64,000 nt of DNA. It comes from Sphingomonas kaistensis (GTDB lineage: Bacteria; Pseudomonadota; Alphaproteobacteria; Sphingomonadales; Sphingomonadaceae). The translations under genes and the position numbers were made by a program. The stretch lies in assembly GCF_036884275.1 (NCBI RefSeq), contig NZ_CP145607.1, positions 783,501 to 847,500 of the forward strand. Direction: 5' to 3'. Each line of letters starts with the position of its first letter. Position 1 is the stretch's first letter. Positions 28,761 to 36,695 of the stretch are shown here, in pieces. The notes beneath the pieces are model-generated. The model was not told where the DNA came from, searched no databases, and saw only the letters and a program-made list of their open reading frames with translations.

Positions 28761-30185
28761 TCAGGCCGCCTTGCCCTGAATCGCCCGCTGCCGCCGCCGC
28801 TGAACGCTCGACCCGATGCCGACCGCCTCGCGATATTTGGCGACGGTGCGGCGAGCCAGGACCATTCCCTGTTCCTTGAGAGCGTCGACCAACTGATCGT
28901 CGCTCAGCACCTCGGTCTCCGACGCAACCAGCCGCTGGATCGCCGCTTTGACCGCATCGGCGCTGGCGCCCTCGCCATCGTCCGCCGCGACCCCGCTGGC
29001 GAAGAAAGAGCGCAGCTCGAATAGCCCGTGGTCGCACAGCAGGCTCTTCGCCGCCGCGACCCGGCTGACCGTGCTTTCGTGCATCTCCACCGCTTCGGCG
29101 ATCTTGCCCATGGTCAGCGGCCGCAGCGCCGAGACCCCGTCGCGAAAGAAGCCTTCCTGCGCGGTGACGATCGCGCTGGTGATCCGCACGATCGTCTTCG
29201 CCCGTTGGTCGAGGGCACGGACTAGCCAGGAGGCGCTCTGATATTGCTCCGACAGCCAGGCGCGGCTCTTTCGGTCGTTCCTGGCCGCCGTTTTCAGTTC
29301 CTGGTGATAGCGCCGGTTGACCAGCACGCGGGGAAGTGTCGCGGGGTTGAGTTCGACCACAAAGCCGGTGCGGGTGCGGTGCACCAGCACGTCGGGTTCG
29401 GCGGCGGTCTGGGGTTCGGCTGCGAAGCGGCAGCCGGGCTTGGGGTCGTAGGCGCGGAGCTCGCGGATCATGTCCGCCAGATCCTCGTCATCGACCCCGC
29501 AGATCCGCTTCAGCGCCGCGGTCTGCCCGCGCGAGAGGAGATCGAGATTGGCGATCAGCCGCGCCATCGCGGGATCGTAGCGGTCGGCGGCCTTGGCCTG
29601 CAGCGCCAGACACTCCGCCAGATCCCGCGCGCCGACACCGGCGGGGTCGAGGCCCTGCACGAGCTTGAGCGCGGCTTCGACCTCCTTGACCGGCACCTCC
29701 AGCGCCTCGGCAATCGCCTTGAGCGGCGTGGTCAGCCAGCCGGTCTCTTCCAATTCATGGACGATCGCCTCGGCCACCCGCCCTGCGCCATGCAATTGCG
29801 CCATCAGATGCTCGCACAGCCCGGTCTCGCAACTCGCCAGCCGATCGAAGTCGAACCCGTCCTCGTCAGCGCCGCCGATCTCGTAGGAAGCGTCGGTCTC
29901 CCCCGCCGCCTCGCGCCAGTCGCTGTCGAGCGCTTCGTCGCCCTTGCCGCCAAGCTCGTCCGCGCCCTTGGGATCCGCCGCCGCCTCGCCGAACTCGATA
30001 TCCTCGCGCACCACGACGTCGCCGTCGCCGCCTATTTCGAGGAGGGGGTTCTTCGCCAATTCCTCGGCGATCGCGGCTTCGACTTCGAGGTTGGTCAGCT
30101 GCAGCAGCTTGATCGCGGCCTGAAGCTGCTGGCTCATCACCAGCGACTGGGAAGCGCGGAGGTGAAGTCCCGGTCCCAGTCCCAT
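28761..30185 (-). CDS. rpoN: RNA polymerase sigma-54 factor
   Basis: 474 residues. Region I is the Gln/Leu-rich activator-contact segment (LRASQSLVMSQQLQAAIKLL). The acidic region II (~50-110) leads to the core-binding domain (LEETGWLTTPL, GARDLAECLALQ). The C terminus has the helix-turn-helix (ESTVSRVAAAK) and the RpoN box ARRTVAKYREA that reads the -24 promoter element. It drives genes dependent on enhancer-binding activators (nitrogen, envelope and other functions). The gene follows lptB after 17 bases, as in many proteobacteria, but the usual downstream hpf-ptsN genes are absent: the next gene is convergent. Confidence 0.96.
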   Translation of the reverse strand: MGLGPGLHLRASQSLVMSQQLQAAIKLLQLTNLEVEAAIAEELAKNPLLEIGGDGDVVVREDIEFGEAAADPKGADELGGKGDEALDSDWREAAGETDASYEIGGADEDGFDFDRLASCETGLCEHLMAQLHGAGRVAEAIVHELEETGWLTTPLKAIAEALEVPVKEVEAALKLVQGLDPAGVGARDLAECLALQAKAADRYDPAMARLIANLDLLSRGQTAALKRICGVDDEDLADMIRELRAYDPKPGCRFAAEPQTAAEPDVLVHRTRTGFVVELNPATLPRVLVNRRYHQELKTAARNDRKSRAWLSEQYQSASWLVRALDQRAKTIVRITSAIVTAQEGFFRDGVSALRPLTMGKIAEAVEMHESTVSRVAAAKSLLCDHGLFELRSFFASGVAADDGEGASADAVKAAIQRLVASETEVLSDDQLVDALKEQGMVLARRTVAKYREAVGIGSSVQRRRQRAIQGKAA

Positions 30186-30202
30186 GTTGCGCGCTTAAGC
30201 CC

Positions 30203-30979
30203 CTACAATTCGAATGATTCGCCGAGATACAGTCGGCGAACGTCAGGATCGGCGACCAGTGCTTCAGGCGTTCCCGCGAACAGCACCTGCCCGTCGTAGA
30301 TGATGCAGGCGCGATCGACGATGTCCAGCGTTTCGCGGACATTGTGGTCGGTAATCAGCACGCCGATGTCGCGCTGCTTCAGGTCTTTCACCAGATCGCG
30401 GATGTCGCTGATGCTGATCGGATCGATGCCGGCGAACGGTTCGTCGAGCAGCATGATCTTGGGATCCGCCGCCAGCGCCCGGGCGATCTCGCAGCGTCGC
30501 CGCTCACCGCCCGACAACGCCATCGCCGGGGACGCGCGCAGGCCCGTCAGCCCGAATTCGCCGAGCAACTGCTCAAGCCGGGCAGCGCGGGCGTCGCGGT
30601 CGGGCTCGGCAACTTCGAGCACCGCCATGATATTCTGTTCGACCGTCAGCCCGCGAAAGATGCTGGTTTCCTGCGGCAGGTAACCAAGGCCGAGGATCGC
30701 GCGGCGGTACATCGGCAGCGGGGTGATGTCCCGTCCATCCATCATGATCCGGCCGTGATCGGGCTTCACGAGACCCATCACCGAATAGAAGCAGGTGGTC
30801 TTGCCAGCGCCATTGGGCCCCAGCAGGCCGACCACTTCGCCGCGATGCACTTCCAGGCTGACGTCGCGCAGCACCTGGCGCTTGTCGTAGCTCTTGGCGA
30901 TGCTGCAGACTTCAAGCCCACGCATCGTCACCGGTTCCGCGGAGTCCGCGGCGAAGGGGATTGTGCTGACTTCGTTCAC
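30203..30979 (-). CDS. lptB: LPS export ABC transporter ATP-binding protein LptB
   Basis: 258 residues. ABC motifs: Walker [17 protein letters not shown], the Q-loop [13 protein letters not shown] typical of LptB, signature [18 protein letters not shown], Walker [16 protein letters not shown] and the switch His in [10 protein letters not shown]. It ends GESFEL as usual for the family. An N-terminal extension of ~15 residues precedes the ABC fold. LptB powers the LptFG permease that lifts lipopolysaccharide into the Lpt bridge. It lies five bases after lptA in the rnd-lptC-lptA-lptB-rpoN run. The permease genes lptF/lptG are not here. Confidence 0.96.
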   Translation of the reverse strand: MNEVSTIPFAADSAEPVTMRGLEVCSIAKSYDKRQVLRDVSLEVHRGEVVGLLGPNGAGKTTCFYSVMGLVKPDHGRIMMDGRDITPLPMYRRAILGLGYLPQETSIFRGLTVEQNIMAVLEVAEPDRDARAARLEQLLGEFGLTGLRASPAMALSGGERRRCEIARALAADPKIMLLDEPFAGIDPISISDIRDLVKDLKQRDIGVLITDHNVRETLDIVDRACIIYDGQVLFAGTPEALVADPDVRRLYLGESFEL

Positions 30980-30984
30980 GGAGC

Positions 30985-31536
30985 TCAGCCGCCGGTGCGC
31001 TGGGGCACGGTGAAGCGGCCCATCACACGTCCGCCGCTTTCGCCCACGCCGCGCGGGCCGCCGTCGACCACCGCTCGGCCGCTGTCGAGGTCGATGGTCA
31101 TCCGCCCGCCGCTTATCCGCGAATCGCCGCGCTGCAGCTGTACGGACCCGATCAGGGTGATCAGCCGGCGGTTGAGATCATAGATGCCGAAATCACCGCG
31201 CGCCGTTTCGGACGGGCTGCGCACGGTCACGCCGCCGCTGGCGTCGAGCCGGTCGATCTGCAGCTTGCCGTCGTTGGTGTAGGCAAGCGTCAGCCGCTCG
31301 GTGTCGAGCGTGAGTTCGGCCTGCCGCACCTTGACGTTGCCGGCGAAGATTGCCCTGTCGGCGCGATCCTGCACTTCGATCCGGTCGCTCGCGACGTCGA
31401 TCGGGGCATTGCTGTTATGCCCTTTGAGCGCCGACACGGGCCCGCCCTGCGTCTGGGCAAACGCGACGCCGCCCGCCGTGGTCGCAACCAGCGCGAGTGC
31501 CGTGCCGAAGGTCGAAAGCTTGCCCATGCGGCTCAT
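30985..31536 (-). CDS. lptA: LptA, periplasmic LPS transport bridge protein
   Basis: 183 residues. A signal peptide (cleavage near GGVAFAQ) is followed by a LptA/OstA beta-jellyroll: [60 protein letters not shown] and the strand pair [19 protein letters not shown]. LptA polymerises into the bridge that carries lipopolysaccharide across the periplasm to LptDE. The start overlaps the lptC stop (ATGA), and lptB follows five bases later. Its length is normal for alphaproteobacterial LptA. Confidence 0.92.
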   Translation of the reverse strand: MSRMGKLSTFGTALALVATTAGGVAFAQTQGGPVSALKGHNSNAPIDVASDRIEVQDRADRAIFAGNVKVRQAELTLDTERLTLAYTNDGKLQIDRLDASGGVTVRSPSETARGDFGIYDLNRRLITLIGSVQLQRGDSRISGGRMTIDLDSGRAVVDGGPRGVGESGGRVMGRFTVPQRTGG

Positions 31537-32258
31537 CTGACGGCGCCGGGCACAATTTTCAACCGCGCGCCGCCATCGAGCACGACGACCCGGCTATCGA
31601 GATCGGCCCGCATCCGCCCCGCGGCGAAGGTGCCGAGCTTGAGTTTGCCCGTCACCCCGCCGGTCAACCCGACCTGCCTCGTGCCGAGATCGGCATTGAG
31701 GCTGTCCGCGTCGAAGCTTCCGACCGGCATCCGGCCCCCGACCTGACCGGTGCTGCGGACCTGCCGCGTCTTGAGGTCGATCAGCACGTCGCGGGTGACG
31801 AGTTGCTCGCCTTCAGGACCGCTGACCCGCACCGGGCCGTTCACCGCGACTTGCTGCCGGTCGAGATCGTAGCGTCCGCGCAGTGCCCGGATGGTCGCAG
31901 GGCCTTGGGCCAACCCCAGGCGCGCGCGAATGCCACTGATGTCGACGACCGGCACGTCGCTGGTCTGCTGCACCGCGCGGTCGGCGTTCAAGACGAACGG
32001 CTGCCCGTCATTGTCGGTGCCGGTGTAGCGCGCGGCCTCGATCTTCATCCGCTCCTCGGCCCGGCCGACATCCTTTTTATCGAGGATGAAGCTGACTTCC
32101 TGATCCTTGGCCAAGGGCAGCATCAGGAACACCGCGCCGACGACGCCCACTGCCGCCGGAAGCGCGATCTTGAGCGTGCCGACCAGCTTGTCGTGCCGGC
32201 TGCCGGGCTCCGCCCAGCTTTGCGCCCGCTCGCGCTGAAGGGTGGCGGCGTCGCTCAT
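31533..32258 (-). CDS. lptC: LptC, LPS export inner-membrane protein
   Basis: 241 residues. A cytoplasmic tail of ~30 residues, one membrane anchor (LPAAVGVVGAVFLMLPLA) and a periplasmic OstA-like jellyroll (MKIEAARYTGTDNDGQPFVL, VSGPEGEQLVTRDVLIDLKT, LTGGVTGKLKLGTFAAGRMR). LptC joins LptBFG to LptA. Size and topology fit the alphaproteobacterial LptC, which is longer than the E. coli protein. Its start codon shares bases with the rnd stop (TGATG), so it is coupled to rnd. Confidence 0.88.
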   Translation of the reverse strand: MSDAATLQRERAQSWAEPGSRHDKLVGTLKIALPAAVGVVGAVFLMLPLAKDQEVSFILDKKDVGRAEERMKIEAARYTGTDNDGQPFVLNADRAVQQTSDVPVVDISGIRARLGLAQGPATIRALRGRYDLDRQQVAVNGPVRVSGPEGEQLVTRDVLIDLKTRQVRSTGQVGGRMPVGSFDADSLNADLGTRQVGLTGGVTGKLKLGTFAAGRMRADLDSRVVVLDGGARLKIVPGAVR

Positions 32259-32878
32259 CAGCTGTGCGCGAAGATGTCCGTTTCGGGCCAGCCGGCATTG
32301 TCGAGCGCGGCGCGGGCCGGCAGGAAGTCGAAGCAGGCCTGCGCCAGCGTCATCCGGCCTTCGCGCTGCAGGCGGACGTCGAGCTTTTCCTTCAGCGCAT
32401 GGAGATAGCGCACGTCGCTGGCAGCATAATCGCGCTGTGCGTCATTGAGGTCGGGGCCGCCCCAGTCGCTGGTCTGCTGCTGCTTGTTGATGTCGGTGCC
32501 GAGCAGTTCCTTGACCAGCTCTTTCAGACCGTGGCGGTCGGTATAGGTGCGGACCAGCCGCGACGCGGTGCGGGTGCAATACAGCGGCGCCGCGTTGATC
32601 CCGAGGTAATATTGCATGATCGCAACGTCGAACCGCGCGAAGTGATAGAGCTTCAGCCGGTTCGGGTCGCCCAGCAGCGCCTTGAGGTTCGGCGCCGCAT
32701 AATCGCTGCCGGGCGAGAAGCGCACCAGATGCTCGTCGCCGCCGCCATCGCTCAATTGCACCAGGCACAAGCGGTCACGTCCGGGATGCAGGCCCATCGC
32801 CTCGGTGTCGACCGCGATCGGGCCGGGGCCGAACAGGTCCAGGCTGGGCAGGTCTTCTTCGTGAAAATATATGGCCAT
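32258..32878 (-). CDS. Ribonuclease D-type 3'-5' exonuclease
   Basis: 206 residues from the ATG at 32878 (MAIYFHEEDLPS); a longer start lacks conservation. DnaQ-like exonuclease motifs: Exo I VDTEAMGLHPGRDRLCLVQL, Exo II LKLYHFARFDVAIMQY and Exo III YAASDVRYLHALKEKL. It lacks the HRDC domains of full RNase D, matching the short alphaproteobacterial form (~205 residues) that trims tRNA 3' ends. It is the first gene of the lpt run, an arrangement common in sphingomonads and other alphaproteobacteria. It is divergent from the cold-shock gene. Confidence 0.9.
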   Translation of the reverse strand: MAIYFHEEDLPSLDLFGPGPIAVDTEAMGLHPGRDRLCLVQLSDGGGDEHLVRFSPGSDYAAPNLKALLGDPNRLKLYHFARFDVAIMQYYLGINAAPLYCTRTASRLVRTYTDRHGLKELVKELLGTDINKQQQTSDWGGPDLNDAQRDYAASDVRYLHALKEKLDVRLQREGRMTLAQACFDFLPARAALDNAGWPETDIFAHS

Positions 32879-32939
32879 AAAATGTCCCGAACCCTCTGCG
32901 CGAAGCCCGCTTAACCGGTGATGACGCAAGCGCCTAGAC

Positions 32940-32965
32940 AAACGGCTAGAGCACGGCCGTTTTTT
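32940..32965 (+). terminator. Intrinsic terminator in the rnd/cold-shock divergent gap
   Basis: AAACGGC (32940-32946) pairs with GCCGTTT (32956-32962) across a nine-base loop, ending in six consecutive T. No annotated gene on the plus strand ends here: both neighbours start in this gap. It could end a short unannotated RNA or read-through transcript, or insulate the cold-shock promoter. Confidence 0.55.
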
Positions 32966-32987
32966 CCTGTAGGGTCGAAAACGGAAT

Positions 32988-33003
32988 CATGTCTTTTGAC
33001 ATG
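32988..33003. promoter_or_regulatory. Palindrome upstream of the cold-shock gene
   Basis: Perfect CATGTC-TTTT-GACATG inverted repeat with a four-T spacer. It contains a consensus -35 hexamer TTGACA (32996-33001) reading toward the cold-shock gene, although no good -10 follows at 17 bases. It may be an operator or promoter part. Confidence 0.4.
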
Positions 33004-33076
33004 CCGTGACCGGTTGCGCCGTTGAGCCCAGCGCGTTGGTTTAAAGAGATTCGGGTTCGAGGAAGTTTGCACGGGC

Positions 33077-33928
33077 ATGGGTTACGATCGAGGGCGTAAG
33101 GGCGACCGCGGTGGTCGCGGACGCGACAGCAAGGGTGATTTCGGCGGCGGCGGTGACTTTGGTGGCGGCGGCTTCGGCGGCGGCGACTTCGGTGGCGGCG
33201 GCTTTGGCGGCGGCGGCGATCGCTTCGGCGGTGGCGGCGGCGGCGGCGGTTATCGCGGCGGTGGCGGCGGCGGCTTCGGCGGCGGCAGCGGCGGTGGCGG
33301 ATATCGCGGCGGCGGTGGCGGCGGCTATGGCGGCGGCGGCGATCGCTTCGGCGGTGGCGGCGGTGGTCGCTTCGGCGGCGGCGGCGGCGGCGGCGGTTTC
33401 CGCGGCGGCGGCGGTGGTGGTGCCGGTGGCGGCATGCCCCCCCAGGTCGTTGGCGAAGGCAAGGGCGTCGTCAAATTCTTCAACCCGCAAAAGGGCTTCG
33501 GCTTCGTGGTCCGCGATGACGGCGGCGAAGACGTGTTCGTGCACATCTCGGCGGTCGAGCAGGCGGGTCTTACCGATCTCGCCGACGGTCAGCCGATCGA
33601 GTTCACCTTGGTCGATCGCGGTGGCCGCATCTCGGCGACCAACATCCGCATCGATGGCGAACCGATGGCCGTTGAACGGGCCGAGCGCGCGCCGCAGCGT
33701 CAGCTGACCGGTGAAAAGGCTTCGGGCACCGTCAAGTTCTTCAACGCGATGAAGGGCTTCGGCTTCATTCAGCGCGACGACGGACAGCCGGACGCGTTTG
33801 TCCACATCTCCGCCGTTGAGCGCGCTGGCATGACCAGCCTCAACGAAGGCGACCGCCTCGAGTTCGAACTCGAAGTCGACCGCCGCGGCAAGCATGCGGC
33901 CGTGAACCTCAGCCCGCTCCAAGGCTAA
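33077..33928 (+). CDS. Cold-shock protein with Gly-rich N-terminal domain and two CSDs
   Basis: 283 residues. Residues 1-~120 are almost entirely Gly with Phe, Tyr, Arg and Asp (repeats of FGGG, RGGGG and GDRFGGGG). Two cold-shock domains follow: CSD1 ~128-195 with RNP1 KGFGFVVRD and RNP2 DVFVHISAVE, and CSD2 ~216-283 with KGFGFIQRD and DAFVHISAVE. Double-CSD proteins of ~180-200 residues are common in alphaproteobacteria; the long Gly-rich front is not. It should bind single-stranded RNA or DNA and may melt RNA structure at low temperature, and the Gly-rich arm could drive condensation. A ~200-base upstream gap and a strong terminator frame it as monocistronic. Confidence 0.88.
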   Translation: MGYDRGRKGDRGGRGRDSKGDFGGGGDFGGGGFGGGDFGGGGFGGGGDRFGGGGGGGGYRGGGGGGFGGGSGGGGYRGGGGGGYGGGGDRFGGGGGGRFGGGGGGGGFRGGGGGGAGGGMPPQVVGEGKGVVKFFNPQKGFGFVVRDDGGEDVFVHISAVEQAGLTDLADGQPIEFTLVDRGGRISATNIRIDGEPMAVERAERAPQRQLTGEKASGTVKFFNAMKGFGFIQRDDGQPDAFVHISAVERAGMTSLNEGDRLEFELEVDRRGKHAAVNLSPLQG

Positions 33929-33966
33929 GCGACACGGCACACCCGCGTTCGCGCGAGGGGCAAGAG

Positions 33967-34001
33967 GGCTCGCCGGGAGAAATTCCGGCGGGCCTTTCTT
34001 T
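33967..34001 (+). terminator. Rho-independent terminator of the cold-shock gene
   Basis: Ten-base-pair stem GGCTCGCCGG (33967-33976) / CCGGCGGGCC (33985-33994) with one T-G pair and an eight-base loop, followed by TTTCTTT. Confidence 0.85.
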
Positions 34002-34019
34002 GATTGGGGAAACGAACTT

Positions 34020-34379
34020 ATGTGGTGGTTGGCGGGATTGCTTGCGTTCCAGGCTCCAGTGGGAAGCGCGACGCCGGGAAGCTCCGATTTTGATGTGCAA
34101 TGCATGCTGGTGACCCAGCAAGCGGCGACCGAGATCGAGGACAAACAGATTGCCTTGGCGAACCAGGTCGCCGCGATGTTCTTCATGGGCCGCGTCGATG
34201 GCGCCATTGCGCAGGGCCAGCTTGCCGCGGCTGCCGAAAGGGCCGGCGAGGCAATAAAGGGAAAACCGCTGGGTCCGATGCTAATTCAGTGCGGTGACTT
34301 CATGCAGCAGCGCGGCAAGATCTTCGAAAAGATCGGCGCCGAGGTGGAGGCGCGGGAAGGGCGCCGCTCGACCCGCTGA
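34020..34379 (+). CDS. Small secreted protein with two cysteines, function unknown
   Basis: 119 residues. A short signal peptide (MWWLAGLLAFQAPVGSATPG) is followed by a mostly helical mature part with two cysteines (Cys28 in DFDVQCMLVTQ, Cys91 in MLIQCGDFMQ) that would form one disulfide in the periplasm, and a charged C-terminal helix. The size, helical content and single disulfide recall acid-chaperone-like small periplasmic proteins, but no motif confirms that. I do not recognise a family. It is separated from the cold-shock gene by a terminator and convergent with the DUF482 gene, three bases apart. Confidence 0.7.
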   Translation: MWWLAGLLAFQAPVGSATPGSSDFDVQCMLVTQQAATEIEDKQIALANQVAAMFFMGRVDGAIAQGQLAAAAERAGEAIKGKPLGPMLIQCGDFMQQRGKIFEKIGAEVEAREGRRSTR

Positions 34380-34382
34380 GCC

Positions 34383-35513
34383 TTAGCCTTCCTTGCGAAA
34401 CGGCAGCTCGGCGCGCAGCGCTTCGAGCTCAAAGGCGACGGCCTCGCGCTCCTGTCGCAGGAAGTCGGCGACCGCGGCGTGGAAGCTGGGGTTCGGGATG
34501 AAGTGCGCGCTGTAAGTGAGAACCGGTTCGTAGCCGCGTGCCAGCTTGTGTTCGCCCTGGGCGCCGGCCTGAACCGTCTTGAGGCCGTTGGCGGCCGCCC
34601 ACTCGATCGCCTGATAATAGCAAAGCTCGAAGTGGAGAAAGGGCACGTCCTCGCGGCAGCCCCAGTAGCGGCCGTAGAGCGTGTCGGCGCCGACCCAGTT
34701 GAGCGCGCCGGCGATGGGTGCGCCGTCGCGCTCGGCAAGGAACAGCAACAGGTCGTCGCCCAGCCGCTCGACCGCCAGCTCGAAGAAGGCGCGGGTGAGA
34801 TAGGGACGGCCCCATTTGCGGCTGCCCGTGTCCTGGTAGAATAGCCACATCGCATCCATCTCGGCCGCGCCGATCTCGCGTCCCCGCAGATGGCGAAACG
34901 TCAGCCCCTCGCGTGCGGCGGCGCGTTCCTTGCGGATCGTCTTGCGCTTGCGGCTGCTGCAACGGTCGAGAAACCCCTCGAAGTCCCCCTCGCCCGCGCT
35001 GTGCCAGTGGAATTGCACCCCGTGGCGGACCAGCCAGCCGCGCGCTTCGGCAGCGGCGGCCTCCTCGGCGGTGAGAAAGGTGACGTGCCCGGAAGATAAC
35101 TCGTTTTGCCGGACCACCGCTTCGGCTGCCGCGAGCACGAGTTCGGGCTTGTCTCCTAGGAGGCGCCGGCCGACCACGGGCGTGAAGGGCACCGCGATCT
35201 GGAGCTTTGGATAATAATCCCCGCCTGCCCGCTGCCAGGCGTCGGCCCAGCCCTGGTCGAACACATATTCGCCCTGGCTATGCGATTTCAGAAAGGCCGG
35301 TGCGGCACCGACGGCCTTGCCGCCTTGATTCACGATTAGCGGCAGCGAGGTCCAGCCGCTGCGGTTGCCGATACTTTCCGAGTCTTCCAGCGCGGCGAAA
35401 AAGGCGTGGCTCAGGAACGGGTCCGACGATCCCGCGAGACGGTCCCAGGTCGGCGCGTCCACGGAAGCAAACGAATCGGCGATACGCGCCTCGTCAGGAT
35501 CATGGTCGGCCAT
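34383..35513 (-). CDS. GNAT-type acyltransferase, DUF482/FemAB-like
   Basis: 376 residues from the ATG at 35513. It opens with IADSFASVDAPTWDRLAGSS and has NPFLSHAFF-type and YFPKLQ-type motifs of DUF482 (here DPFLSHAFFAALEDSES and YYPKLQIAVPFTPVVGRRLL), then TFRHLRG and ALNWVGADTLYGRYWGCRED and AQGEHKLARGYEPVLTYSAH. This is a double acetyltransferase fold related to FemAB peptidyltransferases; substrates are unknown, though the family is linked with amino-acyl or peptidoglycan-type acylation. It is the last gene of the minus-strand run that starts with DUF3572 and overlaps the GDPD gene end by 14 bases. Confidence 0.85.
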   Translation of the reverse strand: MADHDPDEARIADSFASVDAPTWDRLAGSSDPFLSHAFFAALEDSESIGNRSGWTSLPLIVNQGGKAVGAAPAFLKSHSQGEYVFDQGWADAWQRAGGDYYPKLQIAVPFTPVVGRRLLGDKPELVLAAAEAVVRQNELSSGHVTFLTAEEAAAAEARGWLVRHGVQFHWHSAGEGDFEGFLDRCSSRKRKTIRKERAAAREGLTFRHLRGREIGAAEMDAMWLFYQDTGSRKWGRPYLTRAFFELAVERLGDDLLLFLAERDGAPIAGALNWVGADTLYGRYWGCREDVPFLHFELCYYQAIEWAAANGLKTVQAGAQGEHKLARGYEPVLTYSAHFIPNPSFHAAVADFLRQEREAVAFELEALRAELPFRKEG

Positions 35514-36219
35514 CGCCCTCCCAGATAAGCGCGTCGACCCGATCCGAAAGGGCCTTCTTCTGCGTGATGTCGCGCACGGTCCAGCAGGCGACCGGCCAGC
35601 GCCGCCGCGCCTTGGCGACCCACGGGCGGGCCGCCGCGGTCGTCTCCACCGCAAGGAAGGTCGGTCGCGCCAGCCTGATCATGGCGAACCGGTGCCATGC
35701 CGGCGTGGCATCGGCGATGACGAGACCGCGCGGGAGCGCCGGCGCGTGGCGGGCGAACCAGGCGCCTACGCGCGGGTCGAAGCTCATCACGCCGACAGGC
35801 CCCTCGTGCCTCGCAAGGTCGTGCGCCACGGTGCGGCAAAGAAGATCGACCGGTGGCGGTGGCGAGCCCGCGCGGACCTTGAGTTCGAGCAGGAGGGGCG
35901 TTTTGGCCGCGAGGTCGAGCAAAGAGCCGAGCCAAGGGATTCGCTCGTCGCCGCCGGCCAGCGGCAGCGCCATCAGGCTCGCGGCGGGCAAACTCTCGGT
36001 CTGCGCGGAAATGCCGCACATCCGCTCAAGCGTCGAATCATGGTGGATCATGGCAGAGCCGTCGCTGCTCAGCCGAAGGTCGCACTCGATACCCGCGCCA
36101 GCGGCGATGGCGGCGCGAAAGGCCGCCAGACTGTTTTCGGGCACGCCGGGACCATGCCGGCCGCGATGCGCGAAACCGGCCGGTCCGGCGAACAGCCGAT
36201 CAGTCGCGGACCTCGACAA
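35500..36219 (-). CDS. Glycerophosphodiester phosphodiesterase
   Basis: About 239 residues from a TTG start at 36219 (a GAGG-type site lies just upstream); the start is uncertain because no ATG exists near the conserved N terminus, and the frame runs further into the RidA gene. GDPD motifs: FAHRGRHGPGVPENSLAAF with the catalytic His-Arg, GAGIECDLRLSSDG, HHDSTLERM and the later LLLELKV. The enzyme hydrolyses glycerophosphodiesters to glycerol-3-phosphate and alcohol. No signal peptide is seen, so it acts in the cytosol. It overlaps its upstream neighbour ridA and downstream DUF482 gene, so it is part of one transcript. Confidence 0.88.
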   Translation of the reverse strand: MSRSATDRLFAGPAGFAHRGRHGPGVPENSLAAFRAAIAAGAGIECDLRLSSDGSAMIHHDSTLERMCGISAQTESLPAASLMALPLAGGDERIPWLGSLLDLAAKTPLLLELKVRAGSPPPPVDLLCRTVAHDLARHEGPVGVMSFDPRVGAWFARHAPALPRGLVIADATPAWHRFAMIRLARPTFLAVETTAAARPWVAKARRRWPVACWTVRDITQKKALSDRVDALIWEGDGRP

Positions 36220-36664
36220 TCGCGTCCACCTCGACCGCGACGCCGAGCGGCAGCGCCGGCACGCCGACCGCCGCACGCGAATGGCGCCCGGCTTCGCCGA
36301 AGACGTCCTGCATCAGTTCGGACGCGCCATTGGCCACCTTGGGCTGGTCGGTGAAATCGCCGGTCGAATTGACGAATACGCCGAGCTTGACGATCCGGCT
36401 CACCCGGTCGAGCGAACCGCCGAGCGCGGCCTTGACCTGCGCCAGCACCATCAGGCCGCAGCGACGCGCCGCTTCCTGACCGGCTTCGAGGTCCATGTCG
36501 TCACCCAGCCGACCGGTGATCCGGCTGCCGTCGGCGGCGAAGCTGACCTGGCCCGAGACGAACAGCAGATTGCCGCTCTGGACCACGGGGACATAAGCCG
36601 CGACCGGGGCGGCGGCTTCGGGAAGGGTGAGGCCGAGTTCGGCGAGGCGTTGATCGATAGACAT
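36200..36664 (-). CDS. RidA-family (YjgF) protein
   Basis: 154 residues, of the slightly longer sphingomonad/rhizobial branch. The core pattern is visible: AYVPVVQSGNLLFVSGQVSF, EEAGQAARR-type helix (here LEAGQEAARRCGLMVLAQVK), VSRIVKLGVFVNSTGDFTDQ and the catalytic Arg loop HSRAAVGVPALPLGVAVEVD. RidA hydrolyses reactive enamine/imine intermediates made by PLP enzymes. It lies between an SDR gene and the GDPD gene on the minus strand. A housekeeping damage-control role is likely. The N terminus (MSIDQRLAELGLTLPEAAAP) is also typical for this subgroup. Confidence 0.92.
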   Translation of the reverse strand: MSIDQRLAELGLTLPEAAAPVAAYVPVVQSGNLLFVSGQVSFAADGSRITGRLGDDMDLEAGQEAARRCGLMVLAQVKAALGGSLDRVSRIVKLGVFVNSTGDFTDQPKVANGASELMQDVFGEAGRHSRAAVGVPALPLGVAVEVDAIVEVRD

Positions 36665-36695
36665 GGGGCGCGAGTGGCCTTCCGGAGCCGCGAGG

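Noticed and set aside
33120..33440. GGCGGC-rich tract as a non-coding repeat array
   Set aside because: It is in frame and encodes the Gly-rich arm of the cold-shock protein.
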